Notes: generated by a model from the sequence alone, not told the origin. A stretch of DNA of 64,000 nucleotides from Limnanthes douglasii subsp. nivea (GCA_036936605.1 JAUPFV010000001.1:115266771-115330770), one strand, 5' to 3'. Shown: positions 35,471 through 44,544, counted from the first letter of the stretch. Numbers and translations: made by a program.

Positions 35471-36102
35471 CACATCTCCGTATGGTGACAAAATGTACCA
35501 AGCTATATGTTTTGCTTTTAGGGCTTCTAACAATGAGTCCGAATATGAAGCTGCTATAGCTAGTTTAAAGTTAGCTCATATTTGTGGGGCCAAAAGGGTC
35601 AAGTTGATGAGTGATTCCCAGTTTCTTATCCATCATGCACAAGGTCAATCCGAAGCCAAAAAGGAGCAGCTAATAAAATACTTACTTCTTCTCAAAGATG
35701 TGGCACTTACGTTCAAAAGTGTTGTTTATGAGCACATACCCCGAACAGAAAATGAACTAGCAGACTCCTTGGCAACCATAGCCTATACTGAATCATACCC
35801 TTGGATCCATGTGCTGGAGTGCCTTTCCATTCAACTCAATATGGGTAAGGAGGAAGAAAGCTTCGATATACAAATGGGACAGCCCCAAGATTGGAGGTTT
35901 CCTCTCCTTCAATATCTCTCCGATGGCATTTTGCCTCCGGATAAATCAATAGCAAGAAAAGTGAAGTACAAAGCTCGTGGTTTTATCATACTAAGAGATG
36001 TTCTTTATAAGAAGTCTTACAGTAAACCCCTCTTACGATGTTTGGGGGTTGATGAATCTCAAATAGTGCTCTCTGAATTACATGATGGTGAAGGATCAAC
36101 TC
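35470..36102 (+). pseudogene. Element F pol fragment: second RNase H and integrase zinc region
   Basis: The open stretch encodes SPYGDKMYQAICFAFRASNN and continues through the second (archaeal-like) RNase H with NESEYEA, MSDSQFL and ELADSLATIAYT, then the linker DWRFPLLQYLSDG and the start of the integrase zinc domain ending GEGST. Element C is inserted exactly here at AACTC. After C, at 44071, the reading continues HCGFRALTRRVF and then a stop. It is very similar to the same region of element E, so F and E belong to close families. Confidence 0.88.
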
Positions 36103-36386
36103 TGGTGTGAATTAAAGTAGTAACGAGTGAATTCAGAACAGAGAGTTTGCAATGGAAAAATCAAGTAGTGAAAAGTACTTCTGAATATTTCATAGGTCAA
36201 AATAACCTTTTCAGCCTCTTTAAATAGGCAGGGCGAGTTAGTTAAAGAAACGGTTACATATTGTCATATTTGCAATCTAACCCCTATATTTCTCCTAAAG
36301 TCTAATTTTATCCCATATTTACAAGAATTATTACTCTAATCCTTAACATTTACATATTAGTCCCTAAGGAATATCCTTCCTTATCA
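36103..36386 (-). repeat. Element C 3' LTR (284 bp)
   Basis: Plus-strand ends are TGGTGTGAATTAAAG and CCTTCCTTATCA. A TATA-like TATTTAAAGAGG lies on the minus strand near 36220. One mismatch to 43782-44065. Confidence 0.95.
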
Positions 36387-36399
36387 GTAGCCCCCCTAG
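36387..36399 (-). other. Element C polypurine tract
   Basis: On the minus strand TAGGGGGGCTAC immediately precedes the LTR start TGATAAGG. Elements B, D, E, F and H have similar G-rich tracts ending in GCTAC, GCTCC, GAGCCC or GGCTAT at the same place. Confidence 0.8.
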
Positions 36400-36810
36400 T
36401 TCTTATATAGATATTTATAAGAACTATTAGATCATCGAATCCTTCCTCGAATTAACTTAATTTTATCATTCCTCGGATTCTTCATTCCTCGGATTCTTCC
36501 TTGTATCAAAACCAATTTTATCACTTTATGACTTTGTTGTGACTAAACTCAATGGTTTATGATTTCTCTTTGACTTTAACTCAGCTTCGAATCTGACTTC
36601 TCGTAGCATAGCTTTATTTCTTCTTCGAATATTACCAGTTCAAACATGGTTTAATAGCACTTCGAAATTTCTGATCCCTACCTAGGGGATTGATTAGACC
36701 CCTGACAGTAGACCTGTGACATCACATATTTCCCTTTTCGTTTCATATTCTGGCCAATGAAAACAACTTGCTTTTTCTACCCTTTCACATTCTCGACGTC
36801 CCTCTTCATT

Positions 36811-36820
36811 CTATAAATAC
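36811..36820 (+). promoter_or_regulatory. Putative TATA box of the C antisense ORF
   Basis: CTATAAATAC lies 130 bp upstream of the antisense ORF start, outside the LTR and on the opposite strand to gag-pol. Elements E (58560) and H (55559) have CTATAAATTC and CTATAAATAT 102 and 123 bp upstream of their antisense ORFs. The leader that follows in C contains a repeated ATCTTCAACCTGTTCATC-type sequence. Confidence 0.6.
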
Positions 36821-36941
36821 CCAGCTACTCACTCCTTAAACACTTTTTAGTGAAACCGTCTCTTGAACCACCTTCAACCTGTTCATCAGATCTTCAACCT
36901 GTTCATCTTCTTTTGTTTATCTTCAACCTTCTCATCTTTTC

Positions 36942-39116
36942 TTGTCTCACCAAGCAACCTCTCATTCCAAAAACCATTGTATGAGAAGATACCCTAGATA
37001 CAATAGATTTAAACCCAGAAAACCAGTAAGATCAAAGAAAAATATTTTTCCTGGTCCTGGTTCCAGTAACCAAGTATTTGGGGCCTACGATTATCTTTGT
37101 ATTTCTCGAAGAGCCAAAGAATACAAAGCTGCTGGGTTGATCTATAACGGTCCTCACTCTTCCTGCACCACTTTTAAATATGGCAACTTTAATCCAAACC
37201 TTGCCACTTCGTCTTCACCTCTAGCTTCTAACCCAGAAAGTAGCTCAACGACCTCTTCTTTCCAAAATCCAACCAAACCTTCAATACTAAGACCTCATCG
37301 GAAACCTAGAATAGTTACTTTAGACAAACCACCCACTTATAACAAATCACAACTCAAATCACCTGTCCTTCAATTCGAAGAGGCAAAAAGCCCTCAAACC
37401 AAAACACTTCCTCCTCAATTCGAGGCTATTAGAGCTAAACGTTCCAAAAAATCATCTTTCTTAGTAATGGGTGAAGAAACAAAAACCTCTTCCACTCCTC
37501 AACACTCTCCTCCTCCCCCACAAGAAGTGGATGATATTACACCAGAGTGTAGTCAGCCAATTCCTGTGACTCAACAAGAAACCCAAATTCGAAGTCACTC
37601 CGAGGAAGGTCACAAAAAGGATGATTCAGAAGCTACTGAATCCGATGCCGAGGAGGAATCCGAGGCTGAAGGCGTAGCTCCTCCAAAGAAGCCCCGAGGG
37701 AAAAGAAGTCTCATTACATTGCCTGAGAACGTTGCCTCATTAGTTCAGGAAAATCTCAAGCCTCTTTCTGCTTGGTACATTCTTGCCCTGAAGAATGTAC
37801 CCTACAGCTACTACCTCGAATCGGAGAAGGAGCACCTCAGAAAGCTATGGGGGTTAACTGATAATATGACACTTCGGCTACCAGTGGAAGGAGAGACACC
37901 CTTGAACTGCCAAAAAGATGAGCTGGTTGTGTACCCTGAACTCTTTAACTGGGGACTTCGGTTTCCCCTGGATCCGATGATCGTAAAATTCTTCGAAATC
38001 CACAGACTGTGCCCAACCCAGGTTACTCCGAACTTGCTCTTCACTTTATTTTCAGCAATCATGGTATCAAGACTTGGAGGTATTCCCCTCGAAATCGAGG
38101 ACTTCATCTCAGTAACCAAAGTGTCAAATGGCCCAGTTTTGCCTTTTTATTACTTAACTCTTGAAGATGACTTAAAAATTATCGACGACCTCCTCGAAGC
38201 CGATAAGTTCTGGAAACAAAGGTTCGTCTTTCTGTCAGGTGCCTGGGAAAATGGCAAAGAGATTTCCGATGCCAATCCTTCCAAACTCACCCTTACCTGG
38301 AGAGACAGCAGTAAGTGATACCTTCCTTTGCTTATTTAGTTGTTTTTGATTCAAACTACTTATATAACTATTTTTCTCTCTTTAGAAATTCCGAGGCGGT
38401 TTAAGGGTCGTCGAAAAGAAGCCAAGCTTATCTTCCAAAAGATGGCAGAGTGGGCTGAAAAGGCTTGGGGAAATGGCTTCCATTCAGCATTTGATCCTAT
38501 TAACTTTGTTAATAGCCATCTTTGGCGAATATCACTAGGGGCTGACTTCCCTGAAGATCCGATGACGCCACCAGATCCTCTTCTAGTAGTTCAAAGGATT
38601 CTTGCACCAGATGGAAAGTGCTATCTCCCACTTCGGAATCGGAGTGACAGCCATCTTCCTTTGAAGAAGAAAGGAAAGAAGAAAAACACCACCAGCAAAA
38701 CTAAACCTCCCCCTACTTCGAAGAGTGTAAGGAAGAGAAAAACGTCTGCACCTTCGCTTCCCACCATATCCGAAGAAGACCAGCCCATCCTGAAAAAGAC
38801 AAAGAAAAAACAAACTTCTCCAAAAAAGAAAGATAATAAGTCTAACAAGCCCAATGAAAAGAATGAGGCTGATCTCTTAGAGGATGTGCTAGCTTCCGAG
38901 GCACGAGGTAAAACTTTTGTCGAGGTGAATCCTGAGGGAGGTATAATCCTTGGAGACAAACAAATAGATGACTATCTAAACCTCGATGACTTCAACTCAA
39001 GTGGAGATTTTGTACTTCCTGGTTCTCAACATGCCAACGTTGCTCCTCCAATTTCTACCGATGCTGCTACAACTTCCACATCGAATCCTTTTGCTCCCAT
39101 TCATCATTTGAAATAA
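36942..39116 (+). CDS. Element C antisense ORF, Transposase_28-like, intact, one intron
   Basis: Exons 36942-38310 and 38386-39116 join to 700 codons including the stop (699 residues); the intron is 75 bp. The N-terminal third is basic and low in complexity, followed by an acidic stretch (ESDAEEESEAEG). Residues ~260-455 form the Transposase_28-like core: LPVEGETPLNC, LFNWGLRFPLDPMI, LCPTQVTPNLLF, RFVFLSGAWENGKE, and TWRDS at the splice junction. Exon 2 has WAEKAWGNGFHSAF and SHLWRI, then a Lys-rich region and an acidic tail. Function is unknown; such genes are annotated as putative gypsy-type transposon proteins and have been found as extra ORFs in Tat-type elements. Its 3' end overlaps the C pol frame by 50 bp on the other strand. 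Start chosen as the first ATG after the leader. Confidence 0.85.
38311..38385 (+). other. Intron of the C antisense ORF
   Basis: GTAAGT ... CTCTCTTTAG, 75 bp, phase 1. Splicing turns AGC-A|GT into AGC-AAA-ATT (S-K-I) and joins two open frames. Equivalent introns: B 13462-13534 (73 bp), D 46442-46514 (73 bp), E 59996-60075 (80 bp), all phase 1 after a conserved Trp-Arg/Lys segment. Confidence 0.88.
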
Positions 39117-41208
39117 AGTTTAACAAGTTAAACCTCCAATCTCCTCGAGCGCACGTCGGATTATTTACAACCTCATCGACCACTTCACATTGCTCAGAAT
39201 TTGATATAATCGAAGGCGATGGTTGTGTTACAATCCATGGGTATTCTTCTGAGTAAGCCATTGTTGCCAAAGAATCAGCCATAGTGTTGTTTCCTCTTCG
39301 AATATGCTCCACTTCGACATTTTCAAATTGCGCCATCATCCCCCGAAGTTCTTGTAGGTACAAAACCAAACGCTCCTTTTTAGCTTCTGATACCCCTTTA
39401 ACGTGGTTAACTACCAACTGTGAATCTGTTTCCAAGCGTACAAACATTGCTCCACAAATCTTCGCCAACCTTAATCCTGCTAGCACAGCCTCATATTCAG
39501 CTTCGTTATTTGAAGCATGAAAGCCAAATTTTATAGCTTGAAACATAAATTCCCCCGTTGGTGCCACCAATTCCACTCCTGCACTTGACCCTTTACTACT
39601 GGATCCCCCATCAGTTCGAATTGTCCACGTCGGATTCTCATTCACCTTTTCTGTATCTTTCTCCTCGGGTCTGCTCGAGTGAAACTCCACCAAAAAATCT
39701 GCTAAAGCTTGAGCTTTGATAGCTGTCCGAGGAGAAAATAACACATCGAAATCTCCCAATTCCACAGACCACTTTGTCATCCTTCCTGAAATGTCTGGTT
39801 TTTGTAAAACATTCTTTAATGGATATGAAGTTCGAACTACAATCGTATGTGCCTGGAAGTAAGGGCGCATCTTTCTTGCTGCCACTACTATACACAGTGC
39901 CAATTTTTCGAGCTTCAAATAACGTTTCTCAGCATCAACCAAACTTTTGCTGACATAGTAAACAGGCTTCGAAATTTTAGTATCCTCGCTGATCAAAACT
40001 GCACTTACCGCATAATCCGATACTGCTATATACAAAAACAACTGTTCACCCTTTCGAGGCTTCGATAATATTTCAGGAGAGGATAAGAGATTTTTTATCT
40101 TCAGAAAGGCTTCTTCACAATCCGAAGTCCACTCAAAATTATTAGGCCTTCGCAGCACCTGGAAAAAAGGCAAGCACTTATCTGAAAAACGAGAAATGAA
40201 TCTGTTCAGGGCTGCTAACCTGCCTGTTAACACTTGCACTTCTTTGATATTCCGAGGTGAAGACATCGATATCAAAGCCTTCAACTGTTCTGGGTCCACC
40301 TCAATTCCTCTTTCACTAATCATATACCCCAAAAATTTGCCAGATCGGACTCCAAATGTGCATTTTTCTGGATTCAACTTCAATTGAATGGCTCTAAGAT
40401 TCAAAAACGTTTCTTCCAAATCATCAATATGTTCATCATCACCTTTGCTTTTAACAAGCATGTCATCGATGTATACTTCAATATTTCTCCCAATCTGTGA
40501 AGCAAACGCCTTATTCATCAGCCTCTGATATGTTGATCCAGCATTTTTCAACCCAAAAGGCATTACTTTATAGCAATGCAAACCTCTATCAGTAATAAAA
40601 GTCGTGCTTTCTTCATCATCTGGATTCATTTGAATTTGATTATACCCCGAAAATGCATCCATGAAAGTCAGAATTTTATTTCCCGAAGTGGAATCCACTA
40701 ACTGATCTATCCGAGGCACCGGAAAAGGATCTTTTGGACAGGCTCTATTCAAATCTGTGAAGTCCACACACATTCGCCATTTTCCATTCTTCTTTTTTAC
40801 TACCACCGGATTAGCCGTCCACCTCGGATAATTGGCCTCCCTAATATGTCCCATCTTGTATAACCGATCCACCTCGGCAACTATGGCCTCAGATTTCTCC
40901 AATGAGAAGGCTCTTCTTTTTTGGATAATTGGTTTGACCTTCGGATCAACCGCTAGGCTATGACATATAATGTTACTTGGGACCCCTACTACGTCTTCAG
41001 ACCTCCATGCAAATACATCCAAATTTTCAGACAAAAAAGTCAACAATTTTTCTCGCATCGACAAAGATAATAGGGTGCCAATTCGAAGTGCCCTTCCATT
41101 ATCGAAAATGTATTCTTCAATTTCTTCATTAACCACTACAGAACTCGGGGTTGACCTTGGATCATCAATTCCCTCGTCTGTTTCACCACAAGACAACCCC
41201 CCAAACTG
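39067..41208 (-). CDS. Element C pol: reverse transcriptase, RNase H, second RNase H; no integrase
   Basis: The frame continues directly from the gag-protease frame after the UAG at 41211-41209; first Met is at 41196 (709 residues from there). RT motifs: NPVVVKKKNGKWRMCVDFTDL, FMDAFSGYNQI, VMPFGLKNAGSTYQ and the catalytic YIDD at about residue 242. The first RNase H spans ~380-500 (FLYIAVSDYAVSAVL, YYVSKSL, ADFLVEFH). The second, archaeal-like RNase H spans ~525-650 with acidic residues in RTDGGSS, NNEAEYEA, LETDSQLV and MADSLATM. After ARGDWRFNLL the frame enters antisense sequence of the neighbouring gene and ends. Integrase, which would follow here, is absent. There are no internal stops. 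Confidence 0.92.
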   Translation of the reverse strand, partial: QFGGLSCGETDEGIDDPRSTPSSVVVNEEIEEYIFDNGRALRIGTLLSLSMREKLLTFLSENLDVFAWRSEDVVGVPSNIICHSLAVDPKVKPIIQKRRAFSLEKSEAIVAEVDRLYKMGHIREANYPRWTANPVVVKKKNGKWRMCVDFTDLNRACPKDPFPVPRIDQLVDSTSGNKILTFMDAFSGYNQIQMNPDDEESTTFITDRGLHCYKVMPFGLKNAGSTYQRLMNKAFASQIGRNIEVYIDDMLVKSKGDDEHIDDLEETFLNLRAIQLKLNPEKCTFGVRSGKFLGYMISERGIEVDPEQLKALISMSSPRNIKEVQVLTGRLAALNRFISRFSDKCLPFFQVLRRPNNFEWTSDCEEAFLKIKNLLSSPEILSKPRKGEQLFLYIAVSDYAVSAVLISEDTKISKPVYYVSKSLVDAEKRYLKLEKLALCIVVAARKMRPYFQAHTIVVRTSYPLKNVLQKPDISGRMTKWSVELGDFDVLFSPRTAIKAQALADFLVEFHSSRPEEKDTEKVNENPTWTIRTDGGSSSKGSSAGVELVAPTGEFMFQAIKFGFHASNNEAEYEAVLAGLRLAKICGAMFVRLETDSQLVVNHVKGVSEAKKERLVLYLQELRGMMAQFENVEVEHIRRGNNTMADSLATMAYSEEYPWIVTQPSPSIISNSEQCEVVDEVVNNPTCARGDWRFNLLNFISNDEWEQKDSMWKL

Positions 41209-41211
41209 CTA
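41209..41211 (-). promoter_or_regulatory. In-frame UAG between protease and RT, candidate readthrough site
   Basis: The minus strand reads GAA-AGT-TAG-CAG-TTT-GGG. Both sides are open for hundreds of codons in the same frame. Elements A (TAG-CAA-TTT, 21495) and D (TAG-CAG-CTA, 51742) have a UAG at the same place. The downstream CAR resembles the UAG-CAR-YYA context known to promote readthrough in tobamoviruses; D fits it exactly. Use as a readthrough signal is inference. Confidence 0.7.
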
Positions 41212-43674
41212 ACTTTCCATGAGATCATCAGAACCTTTACCACGTAACCTAAATGCAGCAGCATAACATTCTCTTGCCACCTTTTGGTCACTTCGGACTA
41301 CACCAACTCTGTCCTCGACCACGTACTTCAGACACTGATGAACTGTAGAAACTACAGCATACATTTTGGCCAACCATGATCTCCCAAGAATAGCGTTGTA
41401 ACTTGATGGACAGTCCACCACCACAAAAAGTACATGCACTTTCTTCTTGAAAGGCCCTTTCCCCAAAGAAATTTCACCTTCGAATTCACCTATCACAATT
41501 GCTGATGCGCCAGTAAACCCAATGATAGTCCTCTCAGACTTTTCTATTCGAGGTGGAGCTGTCAACCTATCATATGTTGATTTAAAAAGCACATTGGCAG
41601 AGCTTCCTGTATCGATTAATACTCGTCGAATTTCCACACCACAAACCTCTGCTCCAATGACCACCGCATCCTCATGTGGCCCTGTAATGCCCCTCAAATC
41701 ATCTCCATCGAATATTATAAAGGGTACATCCTTTCTGCTGCTTAGATGTGCCGATGCACCTCCCTCAATTTGTCGTGTTAAATTTACTATATGCCTCTTC
41801 CTCGAATTATTGGTGTTGTTGGTCATCGAATCCCCTCCAAATATGGTTAATGATTCGAAAAAGGCACACAGATCTCGAACACGTCCCTGACGCATCGGCT
41901 CATCTATCGACATTAACAAAAGTCGACTAGGGTCTGGTTCGACATATTCCGAGGCTACATCGAAACCATCCGCCTCACCTGCGACATCTAAAATCATTAA
42001 CGCAGTTTCCTGCTTAGAATTGGGATTACCTCCTTTGGGAGCTGTTGCCTTGGCATTCTTCCTGACATACTCCAACAGCTTTCCATTTTCGATCAGAACT
42101 TGCATCTCCTTCTTCAGAGCAATGCAATCATTTGTATCATGGCCGATGTCCTCATGATACCTACAAAATTTATTATTGCGCTCCTCTCTCGGCCTGTTGA
42201 TAGCTGGTGGCTTTCTAAAATTGATTGTTCCTCTTGTTTTTTCATATATTGAGGCCACACTCTCAGTTAAATCTGCATAGTAATCCGGCCTCACCCACAC
42301 ATTCGACCTGGACCTATACTGCTGCTGATTGTTAGAATTATGTTGATTATATCCCCCCTGATACGAATTTGAAGTTCCTCGGTTAGAAACATTTTGGTTG
42401 TTCTTCGGACGCGAGGGATTGTTGTTTGAGACGTTAGATTGTCCACTTCCTTTTTGAACAATACCAGCACCTCCTCGAACCCTTGTTGATTCTTCGACCT
42501 TAATCTGGTCCTCCACCTGAGCCATAAGAGCTCCAAATGTTAACGCTCTGCGCCTTGTAGTCTCATCGGCTAAATCCCCAGGCAACAGCCCCTGCCTGAA
42601 CGCTGCCATAGCTACACTTTCCTCACAATCATCCAACTCAGCCTTTGTTGACACAAACCTCTTGGTATAATCCTTCAGCTTCTCTCCTACAGCCTGCTTA
42701 CACTGTATTATCGTGTCTCCATTGGCTCTCATCTCCTTGCTTCCCACAAATTGTCTGCGAAAAGCAGTGTAAAAACTTCTGAAATTTGCAATCGATTCCT
42801 TAGGAATCTTATTAAACCATTTTAGCGCAGTTCCCTTAAACGTTTGAGAAAAGGCTCTACACACCAATCTATCATCATCTTCAAAATTAGTCATGTAGTT
42901 CTTAAATTGTTCGATGTGGTCATCGGGATCTTGAGTCCCATCAAACTTTTCAACTTTAGAAATATCAAAACGCCTCGGTAATGGCACTGATCTGATCTCC
43001 TTCACCAATGGTGAGTCCCTCCAATCAACCCCCTGGACATACTGGTCCTCATTTCTCATTCCCACAGTTGCATACAAGCTGGACTCACCTTCATACCTCC
43101 GAGGCGAACACCTTCGAGGCGAGTATTTCCGAGGTGAATATACTCGCCTTTCTTTCTTTTTCCTTCCTTCCCTGTACATTTTAGATGGCCGGAGCTCACG
43201 CTCTGCCCCTCCTGAACGGCCTCGAGAACGCTCATACCTCGGTGTTTCATCAGATTCAGAATCTTCAAAATCCTCCTCATCACTAAAATTTTCATACAGT
43301 CGCCTTTGCAGCTTTTCCTTCCTCTTCTTTATCCCGCTATACTCTTTTTTTTGTTCAGAATGTGCCCTACGCTGCTCATAATGATCATCAGCTTCGTCCA
43401 TCGACTGATCAGGCTGATCATTACGATCGCTACCTGCTATCTTAGATCTAAGTCTAGCACCGTCATTATTATCTCCCTTCTTTTTTACCAATTCGTCAAG
43501 CTCAGCCACCTTCCTAATCATTTCATTCATTTTTCCCTCAAAGTCAAAATGAACAGGTTGAATTGGAACAAATTTACCTGCCTCTTGCAGATCAGATTTC
43601 AGCGTTTCCATCGCCTTGCGAACGGATGGATTGTCACCTTCCTCCGGATTCATCTCCAAATAGCAAAAAATCAA
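41209..43674 (-). CDS. Element C gag-protease polyprotein
   Basis: An open frame of 821 residues. The N-terminal ~200 residues are charged and include Ser-Pro-Arg repeats (YSPRKYSPRRCSPRR). The capsid (Retrotrans_gag) region covers ~235-400: DPDDHIEQFKNYMTNF, GTALKWFNKIPKESI, FRRQFVGSKEM. An Asn/Gln-rich linker leads to a knuckle CRYHEDIGHDTNDC at ~504-517. The aspartic protease active site is VLIDTGSSANVLF at ~685, intact, followed by NAILGRSWL. The frame ends MES and UAG and continues in frame as pol. Met 8 (MNPEEG) is an alternative start. Gag builds the particle; the protease processes it. Confidence 0.93.
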   Translation of the reverse strand: MIFCYLEMNPEEGDNPSVRKAMETLKSDLQEAGKFVPIQPVHFDFEGKMNEMIRKVAELDELVKKKGDNNDGARLRSKIAGSDRNDQPDQSMDEADDHYEQRRAHSEQKKEYSGIKKRKEKLQRRLYENFSDEEDFEDSESDETPRYERSRGRSGGAERELRPSKMYREGRKKKERRVYSPRKYSPRRCSPRRYEGESSLYATVGMRNEDQYVQGVDWRDSPLVKEIRSVPLPRRFDISKVEKFDGTQDPDDHIEQFKNYMTNFEDDDRLVCRAFSQTFKGTALKWFNKIPKESIANFRSFYTAFRRQFVGSKEMRANGDTIIQCKQAVGEKLKDYTKRFVSTKAELDDCEESVAMAAFRQGLLPGDLADETTRRRALTFGALMAQVEDQIKVEESTRVRGGAGIVQKGSGQSNVSNNNPSRPKNNQNVSNRGTSNSYQGGYNQHNSNNQQQYRSRSNVWVRPDYYADLTESVASIYEKTRGTINFRKPPAINRPREERNNKFCRYHEDIGHDTNDCIALKKEMQVLIENGKLLEYVRKNAKATAPKGGNPNSKQETALMILDVAGEADGFDVASEYVEPDPSRLLLMSIDEPMRQGRVRDLCAFFESLTIFGGDSMTNNTNNSRKRHIVNLTRQIEGGASAHLSSRKDVPFIIFDGDDLRGITGPHEDAVVIGAEVCGVEIRRVLIDTGSSANVLFKSTYDRLTAPPRIEKSERTIIGFTGASAIVIGEFEGEISLGKGPFKKKVHVLFVVVDCPSSYNAILGRSWLAKMYAVVSTVHQCLKYVVEDRVGVVRSDQKVARECYAAAFRLRGKGSDDLMES

Positions 43675-43767
43675 ACGAAATATGAAAATTCGAAAGAAAA
43701 ACCTTTAAAAACGAGAACTCGAACGTCGATTTTTGATCTGTTGATCAAGGTATCCTCGATCCCCTCT

Positions 43768-43781
43768 TTCTAGCGCCAATT
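43768..43781 (-). other. Element C primer-binding site
   Basis: Minus-strand AATTGGCGCTAGA directly inside the 5' LTR, of the ATTGGCG type shared by A, B and D. Confidence 0.75.
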
Positions 43782-44065
43782 TGGTGTGAATTAAAGTAGT
43801 AACGAGTGAATTCAGAACAGAGAGTTTGCAATGGAAAAATCAAGTAGTCAAAAGTACTTCTGAATATTTCATAGGTCAAAATAACCTTTTCAGCCTCTTT
43901 AAATAGGCAGGGCGAGTTAGTTAAAGAAACGGTTACATATTGTCATATTTGCAATCTAACCCCTATATTTCTCCTAAAGTCTAATTTTATCCCATATTTA
44001 CAAGAATTATTACTCTAATCCTTAACATTTACATATTAGTCCCTAAGGAATATCCTTCCTTATCA
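43782..44065 (-). repeat. Element C 5' LTR (284 bp)
   Basis: Nearly identical to 36103-36386 (one mismatch) and followed by the AACTC target duplication. Confidence 0.95.
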
Positions 44066-44070
44066 AACTC

Positions 44071-44131
44071 ACTGTGGATTCAGGGCTCTAACCAGGAGAG
44101 TTTTTTGAACACCACCTAAAAAAAGGGCTAC
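44071..44131 (+). pseudogene. Element F pol fragment, continuation, and polypurine tract
   Basis: The F pol frame resumes after element C as HCGFRALTRRVF, matching HCGFRALTRRVL of element E, then stops. CCTAAAAAAAGGGCTAC (44115-44131) follows and serves as polypurine tract before the 3' LTR at 44132. The rest of integrase is deleted. Confidence 0.85.
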
Positions 44132-44539
44132 TGATGAGTCCGGATTCTGGCACCACCTCGGACAGGGTCAGTTTGGATAATGAACACCTAACCGGACAGG
44201 GGCAGTTCGGACACCATCATCCATTGGACTGTTCGAACAGAACTGAAGTACTTAAAACCTAATCACTTCTTGACTAAGCTGCTTGTTCCCCTCCTTAGAA
44301 CTAATGGGTCCTTAAACTCGACCTGGGTCCATTAAACACGACCCGAAAGCCCATGAGGCCCAAATATAAGGGTATAAATACCCAACTACCAACATTAAAT
44401 GAGGGTAATGAAAATTAAATACAACCAGGCTGCTTAATTCTCCCTCTACACTCTACCCAAACATTAAATACTCATAAAACTCCGCAAAACTCTAAACAGA
44501 AATTACAAACTTACCCTCACACGAAAATAAACCTCACCA
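44132..44539 (+). repeat. Element F 3' LTR (408 bp)
   Basis: Starts TGATGAGTCCGGATTCTGG, ends AACCTCACCA and is followed by GGTCA. It matches the first copy of the 5' LTR closely except in the first ~100 bases, where differences cluster. Confidence 0.9.
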
Positions 44540-44544
44540 GGTCA

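Larger units (their letters stand above)
36103..44065 (-). mobile_element. Gypsy element C (Tat-type), recent, lacks integrase
   Basis: A 7,963-bp minus-strand element bracketed by a perfect AACTC duplication (36098-36102 and 44066-44070). Its two 284-bp LTRs differ at one position only (CAAGTAGTGAAAAG versus CAAGTAGTCAAAAG), so it inserted recently. It has a long intact gag-protease frame, an in-frame UAG, an intact RT-RNase H-second RNase H frame, and an intact intron-containing antisense ORF. Integrase is entirely missing. The recent insertion implies integrase supplied in trans, or deletion soon after insertion. Confidence 0.93.
34746..44539 (+). mobile_element. Gypsy element F (Tat-type), heavily deleted, host of element C
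   Basis: Plus-strand element flanked by a perfect GGTCA duplication (34741-34745 and 44540-44544). The 3' LTR is 44132-44539 (408 bp). The 5' LTR contains an internal ~315-bp tandem duplication and is fused, without primer site or gag, to the middle of pol (second RNase H). Pol stops after the first part of integrase, and AAAAAAAGGGCTAC then leads into the 3' LTR. Element C sits inside the pol remnant. F needs every protein from elsewhere. Confidence 0.87.

Noticed and set aside
38621..38959. 112-codon minus-strand frame rich in Phe and Leu
   Set aside because: Shadow of the Lys-rich part of the C antisense ORF; looked briefly like a membrane protein.
36942..39116. Captured host gene inside element C
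   Set aside because: Relatives sit at the same place in four other elements and match a transposon family, so it is an element gene.
41447..41890. 147-codon plus-strand frame inside element C
   Set aside because: Antisense shadow of the gag-protease frame; no known domain.
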